64,000 nt of DNA, taken from NCBI RefSeq assembly GCF_020148005.1, contig NZ_JAGXFD010000001.1, positions 2,564,599 through 2,628,598 of the forward strand. Direction: 5' to 3'. The notes under the pieces are model-generated. The model made no database searches, had not been told where the DNA came from, and saw nothing but the letters and a program-made list of their open reading frames with translations. The position numbers and the translations under genes are program-made. The stretch is from Modicisalibacter tunisiensis. Lineage in GTDB: Bacteria; Pseudomonadota; Gammaproteobacteria; Pseudomonadales; Halomonadaceae. Positions 40,691 to 51,724 of the stretch are shown in pieces. How positions within the stretch are numbered: position 1 is the first letter of the stretch; each line of letters starts with the position of its first letter.

Positions 40691-41641
40691 CTACTTCTTC
40701 ATATCTGCCGCTGCCCGATAAGCCTTCAGGTTTTCCACCGTAAGTGCGACGACATTCGCCCGGGCTTCGGGGCTGATCCAGGCATTGTGCGGCGTGACGA
40801 TCAGGTTGAGCGGCTCGTTCAGCGCCTCCAGTAGCGGGTGACCGTCACGCGGCGGCTCGTCAGGCAGGACATCGACGCCCAGACCGCCCAGGCGGTCTTC
40901 ACGCAGGGCACAAAGGGCAGCTTGCTCGTCGATGATGCCGCCGCGGGCGCAATTGATGAGCAGGGCATCCGGCTTGAGGCGCACGAGCAGGGCGTCGTCG
41001 ACCAGGTGGCGGGTGGCCTCGGTCAACGGGCAGTGAAGGCTGATGATGTCGGCGTCCGGGGCCAGTTCGGCCAGCGACGGGCGGGTGTCGTGAGCCTCGT
41101 TGCCGGGACGGGCGGCGAAGCGGACCTCCATGCCGAAGGCCTCGGCGAGTCGGGCCACGGCGCGGCCGAGCTCGCCGCTGCCGACGATGACCAGGCGCTT
41201 GCCGTCGAGCTGCAGGGTGCGATGGTCGAGCAGACAGAAGATCGGGGCGCGCTGCCAGGCACCGTTGCGCAGGTCGTGCTGGTAGCGGGGCAGCCGGTTG
41301 GCGAGGCTGAGCATCAGCATCAGGGTGTGCTGGGCGACGCTGGCCGTGCCGTAGGCGGTGACGTTGCGCACGCTGATGCCGTGACGCTCGGCGGCGGCCA
41401 TGTCGATGTTGTTGGTGCCCGTGGCCAGGACACAGATCAGCCGCAGATCGGGCAGCTCGGCGAGCAGGGCCTCGTCGAGCACCACCTTGTTGACCAGGGC
41501 CACCTCGGCCCCGGCCAGGCGTTCGCGGCACTGGTCGGGGCGGGTGAGGTCATGCACGTCGAGGCTGTCGACATGGCGGCGGATCGGCTCGAGGTCGATG
41601 TCGTCACCCAGCGTGGCGGCGTCCAGCAGTACGGCTTTCAT
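40691..41641 (-). CDS. D-2-hydroxyacid dehydrogenase (glycerate dehydrogenase-like)
   Basis: 316-residue NAD(P)-dependent reductase of 2-oxoacids. The nucleotide-binding fold has VIVGSGELGRAVARLAEAFG; active-site regions are NCARGGIIDEQAAL (Arg) and IVTPHNAWISPEARANV (catalytic His), with GLGVDVLPDEPP between. By pattern it is near hydroxypyruvate/glycerate dehydrogenases, so a link to the glycine and serine carbon flow is possible but unproven. Upstream of rbsK on the same strand; divergent from fmdB. Confidence 0.88.
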   Translation of the reverse strand: MKAVLLDAATLGDDIDLEPIRRHVDSLDVHDLTRPDQCRERLAGAEVALVNKVVLDEALLAELPDLRLICVLATGTNNIDMAAAERHGISVRNVTAYGTASVAQHTLMLMLSLANRLPRYQHDLRNGAWQRAPIFCLLDHRTLQLDGKRLVIVGSGELGRAVARLAEAFGMEVRFAARPGNEAHDTRPSLAELAPDADIISLHCPLTEATRHLVDDALLVRLKPDALLINCARGGIIDEQAALCALREDRLGGLGVDVLPDEPPRDGHPLLEALNEPLNLIVTPHNAWISPEARANVVALTVENLKAYRAAADMKK

Positions 41642-41691
41642 GCGGTTCCCTTGTTCGGCAGATCGTCATTGGCGGCCAAGGCGGGCATAAC

Positions 41692-41722
41692 TTGCCCGCC
41701 GGGGGCCGCAGCACGCTATAAT
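41692..41722 (+). promoter_or_regulatory. Sigma-70-type promoter for fmdB-aspS
   Basis: TATAAT at 41717-41722 (a perfect -10) with TTGCCC at 41692-41697, spacer 19 bases, 112 bases before the fmdB ATG. The spacing is longer than ideal, so the exact -35 is uncertain. Confidence 0.55.
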
Positions 41723-41833
41723 ATGCGGCTTTCGCGGCAGGCTTGGAAAGCACGGCGAGCGGCCACATATCGGGAATCGCCGGGCCCGTGTCAGGGCCTG
41801 CGGTCAAGATTCCGTCACAGAGTGATTAGAACG

Positions 41834-42106
41834 ATGCCCATCTACGAATATGAGTGCAAGGCCTGTGGCCATCGTCTGGAAAAGCTGCAGAAGATCAGCG
41901 CGCCGGCGCTGACGGACTGTCCGGCCTGCGAGGCCAGCGAGCTGTCGCGTCTGGTGTCCGCGGCCGGCTTCCGGCTGGCGGGCGGCGGCTGGTACGAGAC
42001 CGACTTCAAGTCGGGCGGCACCAAGCGCAACCTGGCCGGCGATTCCGGCAAGAGCGGCGATGCCACGTCGTCGGGGGCCGCGACGAACGGCAAGGCCTCG
42101 GCCTGA
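41834..42106 (+). CDS. FmdB-family zinc-ribbon protein
   Basis: 90-residue small zinc-ribbon protein of the FmdB family. Two CxxC pairs, C8/C11 (CKAC) and C29/C32 (CPAC), and a flexible Gly/Ser-rich tail are visible ([20 protein letters not shown]). FmdB-like genes commonly lie just upstream of aspS in gammaproteobacteria, as here with a 64-base gap, but their molecular role is not established. Confidence 0.9.
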   Translation: MPIYEYECKACGHRLEKLQKISAPALTDCPACEASELSRLVSAAGFRLAGGGWYETDFKSGGTKRNLAGDSGKSGDATSSGAATNGKASA

Positions 42107-42170
42107 CAACAACCCCGCCGGCCGCCGCCGGCGGTGGCACACCCTACATAGCAACGGAACAGGATTTGAC

Positions 42171-43952
42171 ATGCGCAGCCATTATTGCGGCCAGTTGAAC
42201 GAGACTCTGGTGGATCAGGAGGTCACGCTCTGCGGGTGGGTCCACCGCCGCCGTGACCACGGCGGGGTCATCTTCCTCGACATGCGCGATCGCGACGGCA
42301 TCGCTCAGGTCGTGGTCGATCCCGACACCCCCGAGGCCTTCGCCAGCGCTGACCGTGCCCGCAGCGAATTCGTGCTGCGCATTCGCGGGCGCGTGCGTAT
42401 GCGCCCGGAGGGGACCCAGAACCCGGGCATGCCCACCGGCCTGATCGAGGTGCTGGCCAAGGATGTCGAGGTGCTCAACACCGCCGCGACGCCGCCGTTC
42501 CAGCTCGACGAGCACGGCAAGGTCGGCGAGGAGGTGCGTCTCAAGCACCGTTACATCGACCTGCGTCGCCCGGAGATGATCGACAAGCTGCGGCTGCGCT
42601 CGCGGATCACCCACAGCGTGCGTGCCTACCTCGAGGGCGAGGGCTTCCTCGACATCGAGACGCCGATTCTCACCCGCGCCACCCCGGAGGGCGCCCGTGA
42701 CTACCTGGTGCCCAGCCGTACCCACGAGGGGCAGTTCTTCGCCCTGCCGCAGTCACCGCAGCTGTTCAAGCAGCTGCTGATGGTGTCCGGGCTGGATCGC
42801 TACTACCAGATCGCCAAGTGCTTCCGCGACGAGGACCTGCGCGCCGACCGTCAGCCGGAATTCACCCAGATCGACCTCGAGGCCTCGTTCGTCGACGAGG
42901 ATGCGATCATGGGCATCACCGAGCGCATGATTCGTCAGCTGTTCAAGGACGTGCTCGATGTCGAGCTGCCCGAGTTCCCGCGCATGCCCTACGCCGAGGC
43001 CATGCGTCGCTACGGTTCCGACAAGCCGGACCTGCGCATTCCGCTGGAGCTGGTGGATGTCGACGACCTGATGAAGGATGTCGACTTCAAGGTGTTCTCC
43101 GGCCCGGCCAGGGCCGACGACGGCCGTGTGGCGGCGCTCCGGGTGCCGGGCGGTGCCCGCCTGACCCGCAAGGAGATCGACGAGTACACCAAGTTCGTCG
43201 GCATCTACGGCGCCAAGGGGCTGGCCTGGATCAAGGTCAACGAGCGCGCCAAGGGCCTCGAGGGCCTGCAGTCGCCGATCGTCAAGTTCATGGACGGCAT
43301 CATCGAGACGCTGCTCGACCGCGTGGGTGCCGAGGACGGCGACATCATCTTCTTCGGCGCCGACACGGCGCGCGTCGTCAGCGAGGCGATCGGCGCGCTG
43401 CGCGTCAAGCTGGGCGAGGATCTCGAGCTCTATACCCGGGAGTGGGCACCGCTGTGGGTGGTCGACTTCCCGATGTTCGAGGATGACGGCAGCGCGCGCC
43501 TGCAGGCATTGCACCATCCGTTCACGGCGCCGTCCTGCGACGTCGAGACGCTCAAGGCCAATCCCGTCGAGGCGCTGTCGCGGGCCTATGACATGGTGCT
43601 CAACGGCACCGAACTGGGCGGCGGCTCGATCCGTATTCACGACCAGGCCATGCAGCGCGCGGTACTCGACGTGCTGGGCATCGGCGAGGAAGAGGCCAAC
43701 GAGAAGTTCGGCTTCCTGCTCGACGCCCTGAAGTTCGGTGCACCGCCCCACGGCGGCCTGGCATTCGGGCTCGACCGGCTGGTGATGCTGATGACCGGCG
43801 CGCGGACCATCCGCGAGGTGATCGCCTTCCCGAAGACCCAGAGTGCCGCGTGCCTGATGACCGATGCCCCGGGCGAGGTCAGCGCCGAGCAGCTCAAGGA
43901 GCTCAACATCCGGCTGCGTCACAAGCCGAAGGTCGGCGACGACGCCTCGTGA
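42171..43952 (+). CDS. aspS: Aspartyl-tRNA synthetase
   Basis: 593-residue class IIb synthetase charging tRNA-Asp. The OB-fold anticodon domain begins [20 protein letters not shown]; class II motif 2 is [20 protein letters not shown] and motif 3 [14 protein letters not shown]; the bacterial GAD insertion lies between. It is full length and intact. Start is ATG 42171 (the upstream frame overlaps fmdB). No AsnRS gene is seen in the window, so whether the enzyme also charges tRNA-Asn for transamidation cannot be told. Confidence 0.97.
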   Translation: MRSHYCGQLNETLVDQEVTLCGWVHRRRDHGGVIFLDMRDRDGIAQVVVDPDTPEAFASADRARSEFVLRIRGRVRMRPEGTQNPGMPTGLIEVLAKDVEVLNTAATPPFQLDEHGKVGEEVRLKHRYIDLRRPEMIDKLRLRSRITHSVRAYLEGEGFLDIETPILTRATPEGARDYLVPSRTHEGQFFALPQSPQLFKQLLMVSGLDRYYQIAKCFRDEDLRADRQPEFTQIDLEASFVDEDAIMGITERMIRQLFKDVLDVELPEFPRMPYAEAMRRYGSDKPDLRIPLELVDVDDLMKDVDFKVFSGPARADDGRVAALRVPGGARLTRKEIDEYTKFVGIYGAKGLAWIKVNERAKGLEGLQSPIVKFMDGIIETLLDRVGAEDGDIIFFGADTARVVSEAIGALRVKLGEDLELYTREWAPLWVVDFPMFEDDGSARLQALHHPFTAPSCDVETLKANPVEALSRAYDMVLNGTELGGGSIRIHDQAMQRAVLDVLGIGEEEANEKFGFLLDALKFGAPPHGGLAFGLDRLVMLMTGARTIREVIAFPKTQSAACLMTDAPGEVSAEQLKELNIRLRHKPKVGDDAS

Positions 43953-43999
43953 GCCCGAGGGGCTAGCGTCGGCGATGACGCTGATTTTCTCCCATCCAC

Positions 44000-44029
44000 A
44001 CCGGCGCCCCTGATCCCAGCGGCGCCGGT
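44000..44029 (+). terminator. Hairpin after aspS
   Basis: ACCGGCGCC / GGCGCCGGT perfect 9-bp stem with a 12-base loop, followed by CTTGTTG. It lies 47 bases after the aspS stop and 24 bases before yebC, so it may only partly stop transcription. Confidence 0.5.
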
Positions 44030-44053
44030 CTTGTTGATCAGGAGGCTTTTTGC

Positions 44054-44803
44054 ATGGCTGGCCACAGCAAATGGGCAAACATCAAGCACCGCAAGGCCGC
44101 TCAGGATGCCAAGAAGGGCAAGGTCTTCACCAAGCTGATCCGCGAGCTGACCGTGGCGGCGCGCGAGGGCGGCGGCGAGCCCGCGGACAACCCGCGGCTG
44201 CGGGCGGCCATCGACAAGGCGCTGGCCAGCAACATGACCAAGGACACCATCCAGCGGGCGGTCGACCGGGGCGCCGGCACCGGTGACGACGACCACATGG
44301 AGGAGGCCGTCTACGAGGGCTACGGGCCCGACGGGGTGGCCATCTACGTCGAATGCCTGACCGACAATCGCAACCGCACGGTGTCCGATGTGCGCCACGC
44401 CTTCAACAAGCACGGCGGCAATCTGGGTACGACCGGATCGGTGGCGTTTCTGTTCAGCAAGCAGGGGCGCTTGAGCTTCCCGGCCGGCAGCGACGAGGAG
44501 GCGATCATGGAGGCGGCGCTGGAAGGCGGTGCCGAGGACGTCACGACCCACGATGACGGGACCTTCGAGGTCATCACCACGCCGAAGGCCTTCGGTGAGG
44601 TGAAGGATGCCCTCGCGGCTGCCGGCCTCGAGCCCGAGCGCAGCGAAGTGGGCATGTTTCCCGAGAGCTACTCGGCCATCGCCGATGGCGAGGTGGCTCG
44701 CCAGGTGATCAAGCTGTTCGAGCGTCTCGAGGATCTCGACGATGTGCAGAACGTCTATTCCAATGCGGACTTTACCGATGACGTGCTCGCCGAGCTGGAG
44801 TGA
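44054..44803 (+). CDS. yebC: YebC/PmpR-family probable transcriptional regulator
   Basis: 249 residues, with the invariant start [20 protein letters not shown] and [23 protein letters not shown]. Family members bind DNA and, in some bacteria, relieve ribosome pausing. It is the usual gene preceding ruvC and lies 42 bases upstream of it here, with a tandem 15-bp duplication in the gap. Confidence 0.96.
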   Translation: MAGHSKWANIKHRKAAQDAKKGKVFTKLIRELTVAAREGGGEPADNPRLRAAIDKALASNMTKDTIQRAVDRGAGTGDDDHMEEAVYEGYGPDGVAIYVECLTDNRNRTVSDVRHAFNKHGGNLGTTGSVAFLFSKQGRLSFPAGSDEEAIMEAALEGGAEDVTTHDDGTFEVITTPKAFGEVKDALAAAGLEPERSEVGMFPESYSAIADGEVARQVIKLFERLEDLDDVQNVYSNADFTDDVLAELE

Positions 44804-44805
44804 CC

Positions 44806-44835
44806 CGGCCGGCGCACCGGCGGCCGGCGCACCGG
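44806..44835. repeat. Tandem 15-bp duplication in the yebC-ruvC gap
   Basis: Exact adjacent copies of CGGCCGGCGCACCGG at 44806-44820 and 44821-44835, ending at the ruvC ribosome site GGGGAGGG. Slippage is the likely origin. Confidence 0.8.
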
Positions 44836-44845
44836 GGAGGGTGCG

Positions 44846-45385
44846 ATGATCGTGCTGGGGATCGACCCGGGCTCGCGGATCACCGGCTACGGCGTGCTGG
44901 ATGTCTCGGGGTCGCGCCCGGCCTATGTCGCCAGTGGCTGCATCCGCATCCAGCCCGGCGAGCTGGCCCAGAAGCTCGCCCAGGTCTACGCCGGGGTCGC
45001 CGAGCTGATCGCGCGTCACGCGCCCGCGGTGTTCGCCATCGAGCAGGTATTCCTCGCGCGCAACCCGGACTCGGCGCTCAAGCTGGGGCAGGCGCGGGGC
45101 ACGGCGATCGTCTGCGCCGCCAACCATGGTCTGCCGGTGCACGAGTACGCCGCCCGTCAGGTCAAGCAGGCGGTGACCGGCACCGGCGCGGCGGACAAGG
45201 CGCAGGTCCAGCACATGGTGACGGCACTGCTCTCGCTCAATGCCGCGCCACCGGAGGACGCCGCCGACGCCCTGGCCATCGCCCTGACGTATTCCTATGC
45301 CAGTCGCGGACTGTTGCCGGAAGCACGCCGTGGACGCCGGCGCGGCGGTCGCCAGGCGTGGCGCGAGTTCACGCCCGATTCCTGA
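44846..45385 (+). CDS. ruvC: Crossover junction endodeoxyribonuclease RuvC
   Basis: 179-residue Holliday-junction resolvase. Acidic catalytic residues are D7 in [14 protein letters not shown], the glutamate in [19 protein letters not shown], and aspartates in [14 protein letters not shown]; all four positions look intact. It is followed by ruvA and ruvB on the same strand, reconstructing the RuvABC branch-migration and resolution machine. Confidence 0.97.
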   Translation: MIVLGIDPGSRITGYGVLDVSGSRPAYVASGCIRIQPGELAQKLAQVYAGVAELIARHAPAVFAIEQVFLARNPDSALKLGQARGTAIVCAANHGLPVHEYAARQVKQAVTGTGAADKAQVQHMVTALLSLNAAPPEDAADALAIALTYSYASRGLLPEARRGRRRGGRQAWREFTPDS

Positions 45386-45457
45386 GCGGGCGCCGCTGGT
45401 CAGCTGCGGGGGCGATCAGTATAGTGACTCCCCAGTCATACCAAGGGACGCAAGTGC

Positions 45458-46063
45458 ATGATTGGACGCCTGCGAGGCACCCTGCTGGAAAAACAGCCCC
45501 CCTGGCTGGTCATCGATGTCCAGGGCGTCGGTTACGAGCTGGAAGCCTCGATGAACACGCTGCTGGCCTTGCCCGGGATCGGCGAGACCGTGCAGCTCCA
45601 TACCCACCTGAGCATTCGTGACGATGCGCACCTGCTCTACGGCTTCATCGACGAGCCCGAGCGGGCCCTGTTCCGTGCGCTGGTGAAGGTCAACGGCGTC
45701 GGTCCCAAGCTGGCGCTGGCGATCCTCTCCGGCATGGAGCAGGACCAGTTCATTCGCTGTGTCATGGACAGCGACGTCAAGGCGTTGACGCGGCTGCCGG
45801 GCGTCGGCAAGAAGACCGCCGAACGCCTGATCGTCGAGATGCAGGACCGCTTCCCGCACTGGGTCGGCGGCGACGAGACGTTGCCGGCCGGTCAGGCCCC
45901 GTCGACCACCCCGGCGAGCGATCCGCGCGGCGATGCGGAGGCGGCGCTGGTGTCACTGGGCTACAAGCCCACCGAGGCGAGCCGGCTGCTGTCCGGGCTG
46001 GAGGACGAGCTGTCCACCGAGGCACTGATCAAGGCGGCCCTGTCGCGCCAGTTCACGGGATGA
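45458..46063 (+). CDS. ruvA: Holliday junction branch migration protein RuvA
   Basis: 201-residue junction-binding subunit. It begins [20 protein letters not shown]; helix-hairpin-helix motifs are [16 protein letters not shown] and [18 protein letters not shown]; the C-terminal RuvB-contacting domain follows an Ala/Pro-rich linker. It ends 6 bases before ruvB. A TATAGT at 45420-45425 in the upstream gap could be a -10 element, allowing separate ruvAB expression. Confidence 0.97.
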   Translation: MIGRLRGTLLEKQPPWLVIDVQGVGYELEASMNTLLALPGIGETVQLHTHLSIRDDAHLLYGFIDEPERALFRALVKVNGVGPKLALAILSGMEQDQFIRCVMDSDVKALTRLPGVGKKTAERLIVEMQDRFPHWVGGDETLPAGQAPSTTPASDPRGDAEAALVSLGYKPTEASRLLSGLEDELSTEALIKAALSRQFTG

Positions 46064-46069
46064 CGCACC

Positions 46070-47107
46070 ATGATCGAAAGTGACCGTCTGATCGCCGCCG
46101 CGCCGCAGGCCGGCGAAGTGCGCCACGATTATGCCATCCGCCCGCGCCGGCTGGGTGACTACATCGGTCAGCCGCGGGTCCGCGAGCAGCTCGATATCTT
46201 CATCAGCGCGGCCCGGCGCCGGGGCGACAGCCTCGACCATACCCTGGTATTCGGCCCCCCGGGCCTGGGCAAGACCACCCTGGCCAACATCATCGCCTCG
46301 GAGATGGAGGTCGACATCAAGTCCACCTCGGGGCCGGTGCTGGAGCGGGCGGGCGACCTGGCGGCGATGCTCACCAACCTGCAGCCCGGCGATGTGCTGT
46401 TCATCGACGAGATCCATCGCCTGCCCGCGGCCGTCGAGGAGGTGCTCTATCCGGCGATGGAAGACTTCCAGCTCGACATCATGATCGGCGAGGGGCCGGC
46501 GGCCCGCTCCATCAAGCTGGACCTGCCGCGCTTCACCCTGGTGGGGGCGACGACCCGGGCCGGGCTGCTGACCTCGCCGTTGCGCGACCGCTTCGGCATC
46601 GTCCAGCGCCTCGAGTTCTACGCCATCGACGAGCTCACCGAGATCGTCGCCCGCTCGGCGCGTCTGCTGGGCATCGAGGCGGAAGGCGACGGAGCGGCCG
46701 AGGTGGCACGCCGGGCCCGGGGCACGCCGCGCATCGCCAACCGGCTGCTGCGGCGGGTCCGCGACTTCGCCGAGATTCGCGGCGACGGGCGCCTGACCGC
46801 CGACATCGCCGACCAGGCGCTGAACATGCTGCATGTCGACAGTCACGGGCTCGATCACATGGATCGGCGCCTGCTGCTGGCGATGATCGAGAAGTTCGAC
46901 GGCGGGCCGGTAGGTGTCGACAGCCTGGCCGCGGCGATCAGCGAGGAGCGGGATACCATCGAGGATGTCATCGAGCCCTACCTGATCCAGCAGGGCTTCA
47001 TGCTGCGCACCGCTCGCGGGCGCATGGTCACCGGCCAGGCCTATCGTCACTTCGGCCTGGAGGCGCTGGGGGGCACGCCCGACGGCGGCAGCGAGGCACA
47101 CGTATGA
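46070..47107 (+). CDS. ruvB: Holliday junction DNA helicase RuvB
   Basis: 345-residue AAA+ motor driving branch migration. Walker A is [19 protein letters not shown] and Walker [15 protein letters not shown]; sensor and arginine-finger regions are present ([18 protein letters not shown]). The C-terminal winged helix is intact. Its stop overlaps the ybgC start (ATGA), so translation is coupled to the Tol-Pal unit. Confidence 0.97.
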   Translation: MIESDRLIAAAPQAGEVRHDYAIRPRRLGDYIGQPRVREQLDIFISAARRRGDSLDHTLVFGPPGLGKTTLANIIASEMEVDIKSTSGPVLERAGDLAAMLTNLQPGDVLFIDEIHRLPAAVEEVLYPAMEDFQLDIMIGEGPAARSIKLDLPRFTLVGATTRAGLLTSPLRDRFGIVQRLEFYAIDELTEIVARSARLLGIEAEGDGAAEVARRARGTPRIANRLLRRVRDFAEIRGDGRLTADIADQALNMLHVDSHGLDHMDRRLLLAMIEKFDGGPVGVDSLAAAISEERDTIEDVIEPYLIQQGFMLRTARGRMVTGQAYRHFGLEALGGTPDGGSEAHV

Positions 47108-47523
47108 GCTTCGCGATGCCCGTCACGGTCTACATCGAGGATACCGACGCCGGCGGTATCGTCTATTACGTCAACTATCTCAAGTACATGGAGCGGGCAC
47201 GCAGCGAATGGCTGCGCGCATCGGGGCTGACCCAGCGCGAACTGTTCGACGACGGCGTCCAGCTGGTGGTGCACCGGCTGACCTGTCGCTATGCCAAGCC
47301 CGCCCGACTCGACGACCGGCTGCAGGTCACCGCGTCGGTGGTCGAGGCCACGTCATGTCGCGTGCGCTTTCATCAGCAGGTACTGGCGGGCGGGGAACCC
47401 CTGTGCGACGCGGACGTCGATATTGCGTGTGTCGACGCGACGCGGCTTCGCCCCACGCGCTGGCCGGCGGCCCTGGCCGCGGCCCTGAAGGAACAACCGC
47501 AATCACTGACGAGGACGCCGTGA
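47104..47523 (+). CDS. ybgC: Acyl-CoA thioesterase YbgC (Tol-Pal associated)
   Basis: 139-residue hotdog-fold thioesterase. The active-site segment [20 protein letters not shown] contains the catalytic aspartate, and [13 protein letters not shown] follows. In E. coli it acts on short- and long-chain acyl-CoAs and associates with the acyl-carrier/phospholipid machinery. The start overlaps ruvB and its stop overlaps tolQ, which begins at GTG 47520. Confidence 0.93.
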   Translation: MSFAMPVTVYIEDTDAGGIVYYVNYLKYMERARSEWLRASGLTQRELFDDGVQLVVHRLTCRYAKPARLDDRLQVTASVVEATSCRVRFHQQVLAGGEPLCDADVDIACVDATRLRPTRWPAALAAALKEQPQSLTRTP

Positions 47524-48209
47524 ACGACTCTCTCTCCATCCCGCACCTGATACTCAATGCCAGCCTGGTGGTCCAGCTGGTGATGCTGCTGCTGATCGTG
47601 GGCTCCGTGGCCTCCTGGGCGGTGATCTTCCAGCGCGGCTTCGTCCTGCGCCGGGCCCGCAAGGCCCATCGCGCCTTCGAGGATCGCTTCTGGTCCGGGG
47701 TCGATCTCAACGAGCTGTATCGCGTGACGCCCGCCGAACAGGATGTCGAGGGCGCCGAGCATCTCTTTCGTGCCGGCTTTCGCGAGTTCAACCGGCTGCT
47801 GCCCAAGACCCGCAGCAGCCAGGCGATTCTCGACGGCGTGCAGCGCGCGATGCGGGTGGCCTGGTCGCGCGAGGAGGAACGTCTCAACCAGCATCTGACC
47901 TTCCTGGCCACGGTGGCTTCCGCCAGCCCCTACATCGGCCTGTTCGGCACCGTCTGGGGCATCATGGGCTCCTTCATGGGGCTGTCGATGGCGCAGCAGG
48001 CCACGCTCTCCACGGTGGCGCCGTGGATCGCCGAGGCACTCATCGCCACGGCGATGGGGCTGTTCGCGGCCATCCCGGCGGTGATCTTCTACAATCGCCT
48101 GTCGGCGCTTTCCAGTCGGCTGCTGGGTCAGTACGAGGATTTCGCCGAGGAGTTTCATTCCATCCTGCACCGCAACCTGCAGGGACGCGACGAGCGCGAC
48201 GCCGCCTGA
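47520..48209 (+). CDS. tolQ: Tol-Pal system motor protein TolQ
   Basis: 229-residue inner-membrane protein with three transmembrane helices (LVVQLVMLLLIVGSVASWAV; SASPYIGLFGTVWGIMGSFM; PWIAEALIATAMGLFAAIPA). With TolR it forms the proton-driven motor that energises TolA. The GTG start at 47520 overlaps the ybgC stop, indicating coupled translation. Confidence 0.95.
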   Translation: MNDSLSIPHLILNASLVVQLVMLLLIVGSVASWAVIFQRGFVLRRARKAHRAFEDRFWSGVDLNELYRVTPAEQDVEGAEHLFRAGFREFNRLLPKTRSSQAILDGVQRAMRVAWSREEERLNQHLTFLATVASASPYIGLFGTVWGIMGSFMGLSMAQQATLSTVAPWIAEALIATAMGLFAAIPAVIFYNRLSALSSRLLGQYEDFAEEFHSILHRNLQGRDERDAA

Positions 48210-48219
48210 GGAGCCCGTC

Positions 48220-48663
<444 letters not shown>

Positions 48664-48672
48664 GGCATCGAC

Positions 48673-49764
48673 ATGGCTAGAGCGAAGAAGCGGGTGGGTT
48701 ACGGCCTGCCCGTGATCCTGGCCGTCGGCCTGCATGTTGGCGTGCTGGCGATAACCCTGTTGCGCTGGCCGGCCAGCGACCCCGAGCCGACCTCGTCGGC
48801 GATCGTCAAGGCGACTCTGGTGCGTAGCGAGACGGCGACCGACAAGGCCCAGCGTGCCCAGCAGGCCGGGGCAAGTGCGGCCGAGGCCAGCAAGCCGCAA
48901 GAGGCTGAGCCGACGCAACAGCAGGCCGAGCAGGCGGCGGCAAGGGCTGAAGCCGAGAAGCAGCGTCAGGCAGCAGAAGCGGCGCGCCAGGAAAAGGCCG
49001 CGGCGGAAAAGCAGCACGCAGCCGAGCTGCAGGCCCTGAACCAGGCTCGGGAGCAGGCGCAGGAGGCCGCCCGGCGCCGCGCGGAGGAGGCCCGGCAGGC
49101 CGCCCGTCAGAAGGCCGAGGCCGAGAAGCAGCGCCAGGCGGAGGAGGCGGCGCGCAAGAAGGCCGAAGCCGAGAAGCAGCGTCAGGCGGAGGAAGCCGCC
49201 CGCCAGAGGGCGGAGGCCGAGAAGCAGCGTCAGGCGGAAGAGGCGGCTCGCAAGAAGGCCGAAGCCGAGAAGCAGCGCCAGGCGGAGGAAGCCGCCCGCC
49301 AGAAGGCGGAGGCCGAGAAGAAACAGCGTCAGGCGGAAGAGGCGGCGCGCAAGAAGGCGGAGGCACAGGCCAAGCGGGCCGCCGAGGCGGCACGCCAGGC
49401 TTCCGAGCAGGCGCTGGCCCAGTCCATCGCCGGCGAGGAGCAGGCGATCGCCAATGCGCGTCAGGCGCGCGAGGCCGCCAATGGCTTCAAGAACCTGGTC
49501 AAGCAGGCCGTCGAACAGGCCTGGATCATCCCGTCGTCCGCCGGCGATCAGCAGCGTGCCGTGGTTCGTATTACGCTGTTACCCACCGGCGAGCTGGTCG
49601 ATGCCAGCATTCGCGAGAGCAGCGGGAACGCGGCCTTCGATCGCTCGGTGCTGCAGGCCGTGGAGCGGGCGGCTCCCTTCCGCGAGATGCAGTCGCTGCC
49701 GACCGCCGCCCAACGCCAGTTCCGCGAGTTCAATCTCGACTTCAACCCTGAGGATGTGCGCTGA
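48673..49764 (+). CDS. tolA: Tol-Pal system protein TolA
   Basis: 363 residues: an N-terminal transmembrane helix ([20 protein letters not shown]), a long Ala/Glu/Lys/Gln-rich alpha-helical domain (~residues 75-265) bridging the periplasm, and a C-terminal domain (about 270-363; [20 protein letters not shown]) that contacts Pal and TolB. The helix contains five near-identical 16-residue repeats. The stop codon overlaps the tolB start by one base. Confidence 0.94.
   Translation: MARAKKRVGYGLPVILAVGLHVGVLAITLLRWPASDPEPTSSAIVKATLVRSETATDKAQRAQQAGASAAEASKPQEAEPTQQQAEQAAARAEAEKQRQAAEAARQEKAAAEKQHAAELQALNQAREQAQEAARRRAEEARQAARQKAEAEKQRQAEEAARKKAEAEKQRQAEEAARQRAEAEKQRQAEEAARKKAEAEKQRQAEEAARQKAEAEKKQRQAEEAARKKAEAQAKRAAEAARQASEQALAQSIAGEEQAIANARQAREAANGFKNLVKQAVEQAWIIPSSAGDQQRAVVRITLLPTGELVDASIRESSGNAAFDRSVLQAVERAAPFREMQSLPTAAQRQFREFNLDFNPEDVR
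49111..49353 (+). repeat. Five tandem 48-51 bp coding repeats in tolA
   Basis: Units encode variants of [16 protein letters not shown]. Boundaries are 49111, 49159, 49207, 49255 and 49303; the last unit has one extra lysine codon. DNA copies alternate AAG/CAG ends in a two-step pattern, pointing to duplication of a 96-bp pair. Confidence 0.85.
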
Positions 49765-51050
49765 TGAAACGACTGACTCCCCTCCTGTTCGGCTGGCTGC
49801 TGTTGTTCAGCAGCCTGGCCAGCGCCGACCTGACCATTCAGATCACCAAGGGCAGCGACCAGGCGATCCCCATCGCCATCGTGCCGTTCGCGACCGATGG
49901 CGCCCAGCTCCCCGAGGACCTGTCCGGCATCGTCGAGAGCGATCTGTCGCGCAGCGGCCAGTTCGCGCCGCTGCCCCGGGACACCCTGGTCGCCACGCCC
50001 CACAGCGCCGATGAGGTCTACTTCCGCGACTGGCGGTCCGTGGACAGCAATTACGTGCTCGTCGGTCAGGTCACGCCCCAGGGGGATCAGTATCGCATCC
50101 GCTTCGAGCTGATGGATGTCTACGGCGAGAAGCGCATGCTCGGCGAGACGCTGACGGTCTCGGCCGGCCAGCTGCGGGCCGGAGCCCACTACGTCAGCGA
50201 CAAGGTCTACGAGGCGATCACCGGAACGCGGGGTGCCTTCTCGACCCGCATCGCCTACGTCACCGCCCAGGGGGCCGGGGACAAGCGCCAGTTCGCGCTG
50301 CATGTCGCCGATGCCGACGGCCACAACAGCCACCAGATCCTGAGCTCCGACGACCCGATCATGTCGCCGTCCTGGTCGCCGGATGGCGGCAAGCTGGCCT
50401 ACGTCTCCTTCGAGACCGGCAATTCGGCCATCTATGTGCAGAACCTGGCGACCGGCCAGCGCGTGCAGCTGACCGACTTCAAGGGCATCAACGGGGCCCC
50501 GGTGTGGTCACCCGACGGCCGGCGCCTGGCGATGTCGCTGTCCAAGGACGGCCAGCCGGAGATCTACATCATGGATATCGCCACGCGCAAGCTCACCCGG
50601 ATCACGCGCAACGGGGCCATCGATACCGAGCCGGCCTGGGCGCCGGACGGCCGCAGCCTGATCTTCACCTCGGACCGCAGCGGCGGCCCGCAGCTGTACC
50701 GTCATGATCTCAACAGCGATCGTACGCAGCGCGTGACCTTCACCGGGGACTACAATTCACGGGGGCGTTTCGCGCCGGATGGCAAGAGCCTGTTCCTGAT
50801 CCACCGTGACAGTCGCGGATTTCATGTCGCCAAGCAGAATCTGGAGACCGACCGGCTGACGGTGCTCACCGATACCCAGTGGGACGAGTCGCCGAGTGTT
50901 GCGCCCAATGGCGCCATGGTAATCTTCGCTACCCAGCGGGGGAATCAGGGCATCCTGGGGGTCGTCTCGGCGGACGGCAAGGCCTCCTATCGCCTGCCCT
51001 CGGCTCAGGGCGATGTCCGTGAGCCCGCCTGGTCGCCGTTCCTGAACTGA
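49764..51050 (+). CDS. tolB: Tol-Pal translocation protein TolB
   Basis: 428-residue periplasmic beta-propeller. The signal peptide is [18 protein letters not shown], followed by DLTIQITKG, the usual mature N terminus that inserts into TolA. Propeller repeats are seen ([60 protein letters not shown]). It ties Pal and TolA together for outer-membrane constriction and lipid transport. Confidence 0.96.
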   Translation: MKRLTPLLFGWLLLFSSLASADLTIQITKGSDQAIPIAIVPFATDGAQLPEDLSGIVESDLSRSGQFAPLPRDTLVATPHSADEVYFRDWRSVDSNYVLVGQVTPQGDQYRIRFELMDVYGEKRMLGETLTVSAGQLRAGAHYVSDKVYEAITGTRGAFSTRIAYVTAQGAGDKRQFALHVADADGHNSHQILSSDDPIMSPSWSPDGGKLAYVSFETGNSAIYVQNLATGQRVQLTDFKGINGAPVWSPDGRRLAMSLSKDGQPEIYIMDIATRKLTRITRNGAIDTEPAWAPDGRSLIFTSDRSGGPQLYRHDLNSDRTQRVTFTGDYNSRGRFAPDGKSLFLIHRDSRGFHVAKQNLETDRLTVLTDTQWDESPSVAPNGAMVIFATQRGNQGILGVVSADGKASYRLPSAQGDVREPAWSPFLN

Positions 51051-51111
51051 CAATATCCCTGTTTCATGCCCTGAGGGCGTATCTTTTCGTATCCCGAGCA
51101 AGGAGATCACA

Positions 51112-51663
51112 ATGAAGTTCGTTCCGTACGCCAAGAGCCTGGCCGTCGCCCTGTCGCTCGCCGTGATGGCGGGCTGCTCCAGCACCGGCGGCACCCAGGA
51201 TGGCAGCTTCGACGGCAGCGGTGCCGCCGGGGGCGCCGGCATGGGTGGCGGTACCAGCGGTCAGGGAGTGAGCAGCGGCCAGGTCAGCGGCAGCCAGCTG
51301 GGCGGCGAGGGCTCCTCGCAGCAGCAGGCCGGCATCCCCGACGTGCGCACCATCTACTTCGGCTTCGACCAGGACACCATTCGTCCCGAGTTCGAGTCGG
51401 TCCTGAACGCCCATGCGCAGTACCTGCGCCGTCATCCCGACGCCCACGTGGTGCTGCAGGGCCATGCCGACGAGCGCGGCACCCGGGAGTACAACCTGGG
51501 GCTGGGCGAGCGGCGTGCCCAGGCGGTCGAACAGTACCTGAGCGTGCAGGGCGTGTCGCCGTCACAGATCGACGTGGTGAGCTATGGTGAAGAGCGCCCG
51601 GCGGTCGAGGGCCATTCCAAGCAGAGCTATGCCAAGAATCGTCGCGTGGTAGTGGCGTACTGA
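51112..51663 (+). CDS. pal: Peptidoglycan-associated lipoprotein Pal
   Basis: 183-residue outer-membrane lipoprotein. The lipobox MAGC gives a lipidated cysteine near residue 20; a Gly/Ser/Gln-rich linker follows, then an OmpA-like domain (TIYFGFDQDTIRPEFESV and HADERGTREYNLGLGERRAQ) that binds diaminopimelate. The mature N terminus and linker are standard in length for proteobacterial Pal. Confidence 0.96.
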   Translation: MKFVPYAKSLAVALSLAVMAGCSSTGGTQDGSFDGSGAAGGAGMGGGTSGQGVSSGQVSGSQLGGEGSSQQQAGIPDVRTIYFGFDQDTIRPEFESVLNAHAQYLRRHPDAHVVLQGHADERGTREYNLGLGERRAQAVEQYLSVQGVSPSQIDVVSYGEERPAVEGHSKQSYAKNRRVVVAY

Positions 51664-51724
51664 TCACGGTAGGCCGGGCCCGGGGCGCGTGTCGCCCCGG
51701 GCCGGTATCCGAGCGGAGGCGAAC

